A stretch of DNA of 64,000 bases from assembly GCF_007993045.1 (NCBI RefSeq), contig NZ_VOOR01000018.1, positions 1 through 64,000 of the forward strand, in the 5' to 3' direction. The notes under the pieces were generated by a model, which did no database searches, had not been told where the DNA came from, and worked only from the letters and a program-made list of their open reading frames with translations. This DNA is from Phaeodactylibacter luteus. Its GTDB lineage: Bacteria; Bacteroidota; Bacteroidia; Chitinophagales; Saprospiraceae. Positions 17,273 through 27,400 of the stretch are shown one piece after another. A program made the translations under genes and the position numbers. How positions within the stretch are numbered: position 1 is the stretch's first letter; the number at the start of each line of letters is the position of its first letter.

Positions 17273-17848
17273 ATGTCTAATCAAAACCTAAGGCTCATGT
17301 TTAACAAAAAAACACGCAGATCGGCTGCTGCTATACAGGCCGGGTCCATGGCTGATATCGCCTTCTTGTTGCTCATTTTTTTCCTAGTGACTACTACCAT
17401 TGCATCAGACACTGGCATCCGGGCATTGCTCCCCCCTTGGGGCAATCAGCCGCCTACGCCCCTGGCTGAGCGCAATGTCCTAAGCCTTTTCGTCAATGAG
17501 CAAGGGCAGGCCTTGTTCGAAGGGGAGCCCATGCCGTTAGCCGAGCTCTCTGTACGCCTACAGGAGAGCATACTCAACCGTCAGCAGCGCTCAGATTGGC
17601 CACGCAGCCCGCGCCATGCTGTCATAGCACTTCAGCACAGCAGGAGCACGCCTTACCAATACTACGTACAAGTGTATGATGCCCTACAGTCTGCCTATGC
17701 TGCTCTGTGGGAAGAGGAAGCACAGGCGAGGTTCGGGCAGGCGTACAGCCGCCTCAGCTCTACACAACAGGGGGCCATACGGAGCAGCTTGCCTATGACC
17801 ATTTCCGAATCGGAGCCTTTCGGGGCAGAAGTGGCCGGGCAGCAATAA
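17273..17848 (+). CDS. ExbD/TolR-family biopolymer transport protein, orphan
   Basis: A 191-residue protein with a short cytoplasmic N-terminus, one transmembrane helix with the family Asp (AGSMADIAFLLLIFFLVTTT), then a periplasmic domain. In ExbB-ExbD or TolQ-TolR complexes this Asp lies in the proton channel that powers TonB or Tol. No exbB or tonB is adjacent. The periplasmic part is extended at its C-terminus with a Gln/Ser-rich segment. I chose the ATG at 17273; an ATG at 17297 is also possible, and starts further upstream would run into the divergent gene. Confidence 0.85.
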   Translation: MSNQNLRLMFNKKTRRSAAAIQAGSMADIAFLLLIFFLVTTTIASDTGIRALLPPWGNQPPTPLAERNVLSLFVNEQGQALFEGEPMPLAELSVRLQESILNRQQRSDWPRSPRHAVIALQHSRSTPYQYYVQVYDALQSAYAALWEEEAQARFGQAYSRLSSTQQGAIRSSLPMTISESEPFGAEVAGQQ

Positions 17849-17875
17849 AAAAAGCCGCTCCCTTTGCCGGGGAGC
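17847..17875 (-). terminator. Intrinsic terminator of the deacetylase gene
   Basis: On the minus strand GCTCCC and GGGAGC form a stem around CCGGCAA, followed by GGC and seven T. It begins at the stop codon of the convergent exbD-like gene. Confidence 0.7.
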
Positions 17876-17942
17876 AGCCCTCAATTCGTAATAACATTGC
17901 AGAATTCTTATCGCAGCCCGGGCTGAGCCGGTAGGATTGTCG

Positions 17943-18617
17943 TTATGCGCTTACCCGCACCTCAGGGAGGATCAGCTCGCGCTCGTTCAGCTTGCCAAAC
18001 TGATAGCCTTCTTCAGCAAAGTGGCGGAGTACCTGCGGGAGCACTTCCTGCAGCTTGTCCTTGGCTTTAAGGCTATCGTGGAACACAATAATAGATCCAG
18101 GCTCCGCATTGTTCACCACATTGGACAAACATTGCTCTGCAGATATTTTCGGGTCGAAGTCTCCGCTGAGCACATCCCACATTACAATGCGGTAATGTCG
18201 CTGCAGGAACTGCGCCTGTTTAGGCTTCAAACGGCCGTAGGGCGGGCGGAAAAGCACCGAGTTCACACGGTTGGCGCAATGCCGTACGTTGTGGAAGTAC
18301 GGGATGTTCTCTGTAGTCCAGCCGTTGAGGTGGTTGAAGGTATGATTGCCTACGGCGTGGCCAGCATCCACTACCTGCTGAAAAACGTCGGGGTACTTGC
18401 GCACGTTGTCGCCTACGCAGAAGAAAGTGCCTTTGGCATCAAAAGCTTTTAACTGCTCCAGCACCCAAGGGGTGACTGCCGGGATAGGGCCATCATCGAA
18501 AGTAAGGTAAACCACCTTCTCTTGTGCAGGGATCTTCCAGGTGAAGTTCGGGAAGAGGTTTTGGATAATTTGAGGCGTCTTAACGAGATACATTTGTTTT
18601 GGATTAAATATGTTCAT
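17943..18617 (-). CDS. Polysaccharide deacetylase family protein (NodB domain)
   Basis: Carbohydrate esterase 4-type enzyme that removes acetyl groups from N-acetylated sugars such as peptidoglycan or chitin fragments. Motif 1 is TFDDGP (the second Asp is the metal ligand), motif 2 is HAVGNHTFNH (HxxxH metal ligands), motif 3 is FRPPYGR, and motif 5 is IIVFHDS. All key residues are present. No signal peptide is evident, so it may act in the cytoplasm or be exported another way. I chose the ATG at 18617; one at 18635 would add six residues. It is divergent from gltX. Confidence 0.92.
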   Translation of the reverse strand: MNIFNPKQMYLVKTPQIIQNLFPNFTWKIPAQEKVVYLTFDDGPIPAVTPWVLEQLKAFDAKGTFFCVGDNVRKYPDVFQQVVDAGHAVGNHTFNHLNGWTTENIPYFHNVRHCANRVNSVLFRPPYGRLKPKQAQFLQRHYRIVMWDVLSGDFDPKISAEQCLSNVVNNAEPGSIIVFHDSLKAKDKLQEVLPQVLRHFAEEGYQFGKLNERELILPEVRVSA

Positions 18618-18960
18618 GGTATGGGAATACGACAAATTGCTGACCTAAACACCTGAAAAACCTTAGCAAGCAGCTTGAACGGCATTCCATTCGTGCAAGC
18701 AACCCGAAAGGTGATCAGCAGTGCATTTCAGTCAGGGCAGGCTACAGGTTGTACGGCGGGCACATTGTAGCGAGAATAACTTGTTGAGGTTAGTTCAGTT
18801 GAATAAGACAACGCATGAAACTTGAAATTTGCTGCCTGAAAATTCACTTTTTTGCATTTTTTTTCTAAAAGCATTTTTTTTGGGCAACAGTTGGCTGTAC
18901 AACGTGCGTGAAGGTTACAAATTGCTACGCTGGCCCCCTAAAAATCAGGATACCCGTGAA
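18618..18960. other. Intergenic gap upstream of gltX
   Basis: Non-coding sequence between divergent genes. It has two long T runs (around 18849-18893) that flank TTCTAAAAGCA and is AT-rich compared with its surroundings. I see no RNA gene. It probably holds the promoters of both neighbours. Confidence 0.5.
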
Positions 18961-18986
18961 TAATTTTGGATATTCGTGCACGAATA
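18961..18986 (+). promoter_or_regulatory. gltX -7 box with overlapping operator-like palindrome
   Basis: TAATTTTG (18961-18968) exactly fits TAnnTTTG, although I see no clear -33 element. It is followed at once by the perfect 16-bp palindrome TATTCGTGCACGAATA (18971-18986), where transcription would start. The layout suggests a repressor site; the regulator is unknown. Confidence 0.45.
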
Positions 18987-19035
18987 AGGGCGGCTTGCCG
19001 GCCTGTTTTACCAAAATCAAAAACAAACTTGATAT

Positions 19036-20772
19036 ATGAGGCTTCGTTTCGCGCCCAGCCCGACAGGTGCCCTGCACATTGGCGGCGTCCGCACTGCGCT
19101 TTACAACTACCTGCTGGCCCGTAAAGAGGGCGGAACTTTTATCCTGCGCATTGAAGACACCGATCAGTCCAGGTATGTCCCTGGAGCGGAGGCTTATATA
19201 CTCGAAGCCCTGCAATGGCTCGGCATTTCTCCAGATGAGGGCCCGGGCATTGGCGGCGATTATGGCCCTTACCGGCAGTCTGAGCGCAAAAACACCTACC
19301 AGCAGTATGCACAACAGCTGCTCGAGGCTGGCCATGCTTATTATGCCTTTGATACGGCTGAAGAGCTGGAAGCTGCAAGGGAAAAAGACGCCACCTTTAA
19401 GTATGATGCCGGTGCCCGGATGCGGATGCGCAACAGCCTCAGCCTGCCGGGCAGCGAGGTAGAGGCCCTGCTGCAAAATGGCACTCCTTATGTGGTGCGC
19501 ATGAAGATACCGCAGCACGAAACGATACTTATACAGGATGAAGTGCGGGGGGAAGTGGCTTTTGACAGCAACGAGCTGGACGACAAGGTCTTGGTGAAGA
19601 CGGACGGTATGCCCACTTACCACCTGGCCAACATCGTGGATGACCACCTGATGGAGATCACGCATGTCATACGGGGGGAAGAATGGCTTTCCAGCACCGC
19701 CCATCACGTACTGTTGTACCGTTTTTTGGGCTGGGAAGACAGTATGCCCACATTCGCCCACCTGCCCCTCATCCTGAAGCCTGCGCCGGAGAGCTTCCTG
19801 GACAAATCCTCTACCCCAGTCCTGGCCGCCCGCCTAACAGAAGAGTTTGCCCGCAAAATGCCCGAAGCAGCGGACAGCCTCGGCGGCAAAGCTGAGCAGC
19901 TGGCCTTGCAGATCCTGCAGGACAAAAAAAACCTGGCCTCGGGCTTGAAGGTGAAAGACAAAGATGACGAGGGCAAGGCTGCTCTCAAGGCTTTTCTGAA
20001 AAGCGCGCTGTACGGCAAGCTCAGCAAGCGCGATGGCGACCGCCTTGGCTTCCCCGTATTCCCATTGTCATGGAAAGGCAGCTCAGAAGCGGAGAGCTTC
20101 ATCGGCTTCCGGGAGTATGGCTTTTTGCCCGAAGCGGTCATCAACTTCCTGGCCCTGCTGGGCTGGAACCCCGGCGACGAGCAGGAGCTTTTCTCAATGG
20201 AGCAGCTGATTGCCGCTTTCTCTCTGCCCCGTATCAACAAATCGGGCAGCCGATTTAGCATTGACAAAGCCCATTGGTTCAATCAGCAGTACATCCTCAA
20301 AGCCCCTATAGAAGAGCTGGCCGGGCAAGTCGCGCCTTTGCTGAAAGCGCAAGGCCACGAGCCAGGGCAAAACTTCCTCTACGCTTTCATTGGGCTGATG
20401 CAGGAGCGGGCCACGCTGCTGACCGACTTCTGGGAAAATGGCTACTACTTCTTCGAGCCGCCAAGGGGCTACGAGGAAAAAATGGTGCAGAAACGATGGG
20501 ACCCCGAACGCAGCGAACTTTTCGAGGCCCTCGTTAACAGCCTGGAAGGGCTGCCCGACTTTTCGGCCGGAGCCATCAACACCGCTACAGAGCAATTCAT
20601 GGAAGCGCACGGGCTGAAGTTTGGCGAAGTGCTGCCTATGCTCCGCCTGGCCAACGCGGGCACTATGAAAGGGCCGGCTGTTTTCGAAATGATGGAACTG
20701 CTCGGGCAGGAGGAAGTCGCCAACCGTATGCGCAGGGCGTTCAAGGCATTCAACCAAATGGTGGGAGCGTAG
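19036..20772 (+). CDS. gltX: Glutamyl-tRNA synthetase with an insertion before the KMSKS-like loop
   Basis: Class I aminoacyl-tRNA synthetase charging tRNA-Glu. The HIGH motif is in APSPTGALHIGGVRTALYNY. The catalytic domain continues through RIEDTDQSRY and HVIRGEEWL. The KMSKS equivalent is KLSKRDGDRLGFP. At 578 residues it is about 70 longer than usual. The extra part lies between LPLILKPAPESF (about residue 245) and YGKLSKRDG (about 328), is Lys/Glu/Ala-rich and probably helical. It is in frame and the flanking motifs are intact, so it looks like a lineage insertion, not an error. A small gene follows 36 bases later. Confidence 0.96.
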   Translation: MRLRFAPSPTGALHIGGVRTALYNYLLARKEGGTFILRIEDTDQSRYVPGAEAYILEALQWLGISPDEGPGIGGDYGPYRQSERKNTYQQYAQQLLEAGHAYYAFDTAEELEAAREKDATFKYDAGARMRMRNSLSLPGSEVEALLQNGTPYVVRMKIPQHETILIQDEVRGEVAFDSNELDDKVLVKTDGMPTYHLANIVDDHLMEITHVIRGEEWLSSTAHHVLLYRFLGWEDSMPTFAHLPLILKPAPESFLDKSSTPVLAARLTEEFARKMPEAADSLGGKAEQLALQILQDKKNLASGLKVKDKDDEGKAALKAFLKSALYGKLSKRDGDRLGFPVFPLSWKGSSEAESFIGFREYGFLPEAVINFLALLGWNPGDEQELFSMEQLIAAFSLPRINKSGSRFSIDKAHWFNQQYILKAPIEELAGQVAPLLKAQGHEPGQNFLYAFIGLMQERATLLTDFWENGYYFFEPPRGYEEKMVQKRWDPERSELFEALVNSLEGLPDFSAGAINTATEQFMEAHGLKFGEVLPMLRLANAGTMKGPAVFEMMELLGQEEVANRMRRAFKAFNQMVGA

Positions 20773-20808
20773 CCGCTGCACTGCCCGAATCAATAAAATG
20801 CTGGCTAT

Positions 20809-21003
20809 ATGGCAAAGAACAATCCAAAAAAAGAGGACAGTAAAGCTGAAAAGCCCGGTGTGCACAAAGACTTGGAAGGCTTCGAGATCAAAATCAACGA
20901 GTTTGGGGAAGTGACTACCAGCTTTGATGTAGACCGTGTGAACGAATTCCTCAATAAGAACCTGGAAGACAAAAAGCTAAAAAGCCGGGACGAGGAGGAG
21001 TAA
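20809..21003 (+). CDS. Small conserved acidic/basic hypothetical protein
   Basis: A 64-residue charged protein. After a Lys-rich start it has VHKDLEGFEIKINEFGEV and FDVDRVNEFLNKNLEDKKL, a pattern I recall from short Bacteroidota hypothetical proteins. There are no membrane segments or cysteines. The function is unknown. It lies 36 bases after gltX on the same strand and is probably cotranscribed with it. Confidence 0.75.
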   Translation: MAKNNPKKEDSKAEKPGVHKDLEGFEIKINEFGEVTTSFDVDRVNEFLNKNLEDKKLKSRDEEE

Positions 21004-21433
21004 TGCCATCCCGCTGGCCATTTCGCTGATTTACAACCCATTCCAGTACTGGGAATCCTAGTTTACTGGCTGGAATTTGATATTTTGCGGACATCTGTGC
21101 TTGAAGGTGCCCTGAGCGTGCCCTTCCAGGCTTTCCCAAAAACAAACAGCCCCTGCTTTGTATGCAGGCCTGTTTTTAACCACAAACCGATTGAAACATG
21201 CTGACCAAGGGTCTACAGAAGGCGCTTGAGGCCAACACAGACAACACCCCCGCAGCCGGTCATGGCTATATGCCTGCAGCCTATCACCGGTATCTGATAC
21301 CATCCCCTTGCTGCCTGTCAGGACTAGGACCTGGCTTGCAGCTTTCTTTGTTGCACAAGCTAAGGCTATGGCCTTGCCTTGTGCCTGTTTGTTTACCCGC
21401 TTTGGCTGAATAGCCCCACAAATAAACGCAACG
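21004..21433. other. Intergenic region upstream of the giant type B protein
   Basis: A 430-base non-coding gap. It holds the hairpin at 21144-21177. It also holds a possible -7 box, TATTTTG, around 21080 that lacks a clear -33. I see no convincing small gene in the rest. Confidence 0.45.
21144..21177 (+). terminator. Intrinsic terminator after gltX and the small gene
   Basis: AAACAG...CCTGC pairs with GCAGG...CTGTTT (11 pairs, one internal mismatch), followed by a T run. A-rich sequence on the other side means it could also work in reverse. Confidence 0.6.
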
Positions 21434-24400
21434 ATGACGAAAACTGCACACCCGTTGATATTTCTGCACAAATGCAAGGCACTGCTCGCACTGCCGGCAC
21501 TATTGCTTTGGGCCATGCCCCCTGCAGCGGCTGCTGAGGGCACAGCCTCGATGTTGAGCGCCCTCACGGTACCGCCCAACGACACTATTGTGAACGGCGT
21601 TTGTGATATACCGGCCCCCGATACCTTGCTGCTCTTCAATCCTGGCAACCCTTTGGATAGTGTATTCCTGTTCCCGCCAACCGACAGCACTTCCAGCAAT
21701 GGCTTAACCGGCGTGGTAGACCCTTGTATGCAGGACACCCTCTACCGGACTTGGTCTGGCGCTTTCGCCGATATGAGCCTGGCCTCCTACACACAGCGCA
21801 TCATTATCCGGCCAGACATGGCACCGCCCACGACCAACCCCGATGGGATTGTGCTCGACACCACCGTCTCCTGTGCCGTAGCCGATATGGCTTTCGATAA
21901 CTGGCGGCAGTCGAGGCTTACCATCATGCGGACCAATGTCATGGATTGTAGCCCCACCCCGCTCAATATGCTTATCACCGATGATATGCCGGGCTCTTCC
22001 TATATCCCTGCTCCTTGTGATACCCTCCTCGTCACCTTTAGCCTACAGGATGTATGTGGGAACGATACCGCTTACCTGGCCCGGTTCATTACGATTGATA
22101 CGGTGGCCCCGGTTTTAGCCAATGTGCCTGCCGGGCTACAGCTGGAATGCGACGAAACGGACGGCTACCTCGCCAACAATCCAAGCAGCATGGTGACAGC
22201 CACCGACGACTGTACTGCCATGCCCAATATTACCTTTGTACAAGATACTTCCTATAGCATACCTGATGTAAATGGCAACCTGGACTGCCGCCCACGGGAG
22301 TTCAATATCCGCCGGATATGGACGGTGGCCGACGACTGCGGGAACCTCTCCACGGCCATACAGATCATCGAAGTCCGCGACCGCACTGCCCCTACTTTCA
22401 CCGTCCCGCCAGCTGTTTCTATTTCCTGCTCAGACGATGAGCTGGACCTCAGCATTACCGGCAATGTGACTAATGCTATGGACAATTGCGGGGACACCGT
22501 CTTGGTCTCTTTCACGGATCAGCTGTTCCCCTTTCCGGGAGAATGCTCGTACAATTACCAAATCAGGAGGCAATGGCGGGCAGAAGATGTCTGTGGGAAC
22601 GCTACCGCTACCAACCAAGTGATCACTGTGCGGGACCTCGAAGCGCCTGCATTTACCGTGCCTGCCGATACCACCGTCAACTGTGGGCTGGAGAGCAGCC
22701 TGGCTGTTACCGGGGAGCCTACGATGGTAGCAGACAACTGTGCACCTCTAGATTCCCTGACGGTGGAGATTTTATCTGAAACGGTGATTGCCGGTTCTTG
22801 TGAGAACAATTTCACCATTGAACGGCAATGGCGCGTAGCAGATGTGTGCGGCAACGATAGCATACAGTTACAGCGCATTACGGTTATCGATACCATTGCG
22901 CCCACTATCAATACGCCGGCGGGCGACCTCGTTATCAATTGTATGCAAGGCATGAGCGTAGAGGATGCCTACAACGATTGGATCAGCACCAACGGCGGCG
23001 CGTTGGCGGCCGATCTGTGTGCGGTAGCCGATAGCCTTTCTTGGAGTGCCCTGCTTTCCGGCACCGGGCAGTCAGCTGTGGGCATGCCCCCTATCAACTG
23101 CCCTGCCAACAGCGATACCCTTGTCAACCTATTGGTCGATTTTGTGGTGAGCGATGGCTGTGGCAACAGCTCACAGACCACAGCTGCTTTCGTCATTATT
23201 GATGATACGCCACCTGCTTTTGAGGCGTGCCCGGCTGATGTGGTTGTTGGGACCAACTTCGGGCAATGCTCTGCCAATTTTACACTTGAGGTCCCCTTCC
23301 TTTCAGAAGCCTGTGCAGCTTCAGTCTCCAACATCAGCGTGAGCGACAATGCCGCCATCACTTCCAATGCCGCACCAGGCCAGGAAGGGAGCACACCGGT
23401 CAACCCCGTTCAGCTCACGTTTGCTGTCAGCCAGCCCTTGCCGATCAATGCGCAAGGCAACGGGCTGCTCAACCTACAGCTCACCAATGTAGATGCTGAA
23501 GGCGCCACCGAATACTTCCGGGTGATAGGAGAAGATGGCACGCTGATTGGCCGCAGTGGGCGTTCTGGGGTGCAATGCGGCAATGCCGACACCGTGCTCA
23601 CTGTGCCTAAGCCCCTGCTCGATCTTTGGGCAGTGGACGGGGTCATCAACATCACCCTCGAGCCAAATATCCCTCCGACCAACCCCGGCAGCTTTGCCAT
23701 CAACGATATTTGTGAGCCCAATGGCAGCACAGTGAATGCTACCCTGTCCTTTCAGGCTGCCAACCTCGATGGGCTGCGATACGAGTATAAGGTGAACGGG
23801 GGCAGCCGGAACGTCGTGGCCCCTATTGCGCCGGTGACGGTCACCCTGCCCATCGGGCCGAATCAGATCACCTATTACGCTACAGATTGTGCTGGGAACG
23901 TGGACAGTTGTTCCTATCAAGTGCTGGTTGAAGACCAGGAAGCGCCGCAGCTCGCCTGCCCTGCAGACATCGCCGTGCCGCTGGATACAGGGGAGTGCTC
24001 TGCAGTAGTGACGCTGCCACTGCCTGCTTCTGCTACAGACAACTGTGGGCTAGAACAACCATTTACACAAACCCTGCCCGGCGATACAGCGAGCGCATGG
24101 CTCAACTTTACTTTCGACCCCAACCTCAACGACTATCTGGCCAGCTCCAAAAGCTACTCCTTCAGCGGGGTAGCTGCCAACGCAGTGGGGAATGTGGCTC
24201 TATCGCTAGACCTCAGAGGGGACTTCAGCACTGCCGGGGCTTTCTTCAACATCCTGAGCGAAACCGGGGATACTCTCAGCAGTACGCCTATTGGAGCAGC
24301 CTCCTGCGCAGCGCCCGGGCAATTCACCCTGAGCATCCCGGCTGCCAGCTTCAACGAATGGGCCGCAGATGGGGAAGTCTCCTTTACCTTGGAGCCCAAT

Positions 24401-27400
24401 ACCATCCTGGTGCCGCCGGGCATGCCAGGAGACGGCATCAACCCCTGCAGCCCGGGGGCAGTCAGTATGGACGGACAGCCGGACAGCCTCAGCTATGCGT
24501 TCATGAGCCTGACCTATCAGCAGGTGACGCCTTTTTACTATGCAGAAGGGGCTACCGATCTGCCCTATACTCAGATGCCGCTGCCAGGCTTGGCTCCGGA
24601 GCACGAGTTCAGTGTCGGGGCCACTACGGTTTACTATGTGATTGAAGATGCCGTGGGCAACCTCGACACTTGCAGCTTCCAAGTGGAAGTGCTGGACAAC
24701 GAGCCGCCCGTCGCGCTGTGCAATGCTACTTTTGTCGACATCAACCCTTCCGGCCTCGATGTGGATACCGTCAGCGTAGCGCAGTTTGATGCTGGCAGCT
24801 ACGATAATTGCGCCATAGACACCATGTTCCTTTCTCCCAATACCTTTACCTGCGATCAGGCAGAAACGACCATTATGGCTACGCTCACAGTTATAGATGT
24901 TGCTGGAAACACCTCTACCTGTACCCGCCCTATTAGGATTGAAGCAGAGAAGCCTATGCCAACCTACACCTCAGGCATCTGCGGTGGGGATACCCTTTAT
25001 CTGTTTGCCAACCCGCCTGCAGCAGAGGGCGGCATCGTGTATTCTTACGAATGGAGGGGCCCCAACGGGCAGCTCGTTTCTACTTTGGAAAACCCCATAC
25101 TCCCTAATGTAGACCAAGATGATGCCGGTGCCTACGTATTGAGCATAGAAGGGATTACCGGGTGTATTGCAGAGGAAGTAGTAAATGTGGACGTTACCGG
25201 GCAGCCGTTGGCCGCTACCGTACTGGCAGCTGGGCAGCAGTGTGCTGAAGACCCTATCGTGCTGAACTCCTCGGTGGTTTTAAACAATGCAACTTACTTC
25301 TGGTACGAAGGGCAAGCCCCGAATGGCAGCCTTGTGGGCACGACCAACGAGGCCATGATTGCCATTCCGCCATCGAACCCGGGCAGCAGTATCATCCGTT
25401 TCTTTTACGTAGTGATAGAAGCCAACGGCTGCCTGTCAGAGCCTTCGCCGGCTAAAGCCGTACAGGTGACCCCGCGCCCACAAGCTTTTGTGGATTTTGC
25501 AAATACTACCGTCTGTGAGGGGGGGGCGGTATCCTTGGGCTCGCCTGTTGCCGGCCCGGGCATTTCCTATCAGTGGACCGGGCCCGATGGTTTTTCCTCT
25601 GCACTCCAATACCCACCGGTCATTTCCCCTATCGGGCTTGAGGATTCCGGCCCCTATCAGCTGACGGTTACCCGCAACGGTTGTGCTTCCAACCCTGCGG
25701 CTTCCATCATCAACGTACTGCCCAAGCCCAACCGGCCTAGCCTGGCGGTCGAGGACAATCAGCTGTGCGAGGGAGAAACCCTTGTTTTGCGGGCAGAGCC
25801 TGCCGGAGCGGCATCCTACACTTGGACAGCGCCCGACCTGAGCACCATCACTACCCCTGTCAACAGCCTTACCATAACGGATGCCGATAATGGCTTTTCA
25901 GGGGTGTGGACGGTACAGTCCACACAATTTGGCTGCGATTCGGATATGTCCTTTGGGCTGAACGTCGCCATCAATACACAGCCTGTGGCTATGGTCAGTA
26001 CCAATATCGCTCCCGAAGACCCGCTCTGCGAGCGGTCTTCTCTTGAGCTGTACAGCGCTCCCAACCTGCCGGGTGCCAGCTATATGTGGACCGGCCCCAA
26101 CGGCTATACTTCTGTTGCCCAGAACCCGGTGCTCAATCAGGTAGGCCCTGGCCGTACGGGCACCTATACCCTGAGGGTGACTACCGCCCAAGGGTGTACG
26201 GATACGTCGAGCGTAGATGTCCAGGTCGTCGAGGCTATTGATATCATCGGCGTGAGCAATAACGCCACCGAGTGCCTTTATGGAGAAACCGATGTGGTGC
26301 TAGAGGCCACTGTATTCCCTATAGACAATGGCTCCTACAGCTATCTTTGGTCGGGCCCTGGCTTCAATTCTACGAACGCTGTGGCCACCATACCCGATGT
26401 GACAGGCATTCAAAATGGCTTCACCTACTCGTTGACGGTATTTACCCCTGAAGGCTGCCCTTCTTTGCCGGCTTCAACCACTTTGCAGGTTAAAGATGCC
26501 CCGGGCCGGCTGCCCTCTCCGGTAGCCACGGGCTCGAGCTACACTTTCTGCGAGGGGGAGCCCCTCGAGTTGAGCACTGCTTTCATCCCAAATGCTACCT
26601 ATTTTTGGATTACCCCAGCCGGTACCATAAATACTGGGCCAGACCCTGTGCTCAATGTCGACAACCTAACGGTAAACGATGCCGGCGGGTACCAAGTCTA
26701 CATTGCTGTAAACGGCTGCTCTTCCATCCCTTCTCCAGTGCGCAATGTGACCGTCAACGCTGCGCCCAGCGTGGAAGCATCGAGCAACAGCCCGGTCTGT
26801 GAAGGCACTCAGCTGCAGCTGTTTGCGAACGGCTCAGCAGGGGCTACCTATGCTTGGTCCGGGCCGTTCACTTCTGCTATGCAAAACCCTGCAGTGCCTA
26901 GCGCAGACCCCTTGCTGCACAGCGGTACTTACCAGGTTGTTGCTTCCCGCAATGGGTGCGAATCAGCCCCGGCTAGCGTTGAGGTCATCGTTAATGAAAC
27001 CCTTCCTGCTCCAGCTTTGCTGGAGGCCAACAGCCCGATATGTATCGATGCGCCGGGCGCTACCGCTGCTGTATCCGTGCCCAATGGCAGCACGGGCACT
27101 GGCATCTCTTACATTTGGTATAATTTTGGGGTGCCTGTAGATACGACCGTGACCCCCAACCTATTGTTCAATGATTTTGGCAGCGCTGGGAGCCTCAATA
27201 TAGATGTAGAAGCCGTTTTGGGCGATTGTATTTCGGACCCTTCGCCTACTATTGTCATCATGCTGGATACCATTCCGGAAGAAACGGCATTTGCAGGTAT
27301 GGACACCACAGCTTGCCAAGGCGCTACCATTTCGCTGAATGCAGCTGCCCCTGCCCAAAGCAGCGGAAGGTGGTCTTTGCTCAATACGACAGGCAATGTG

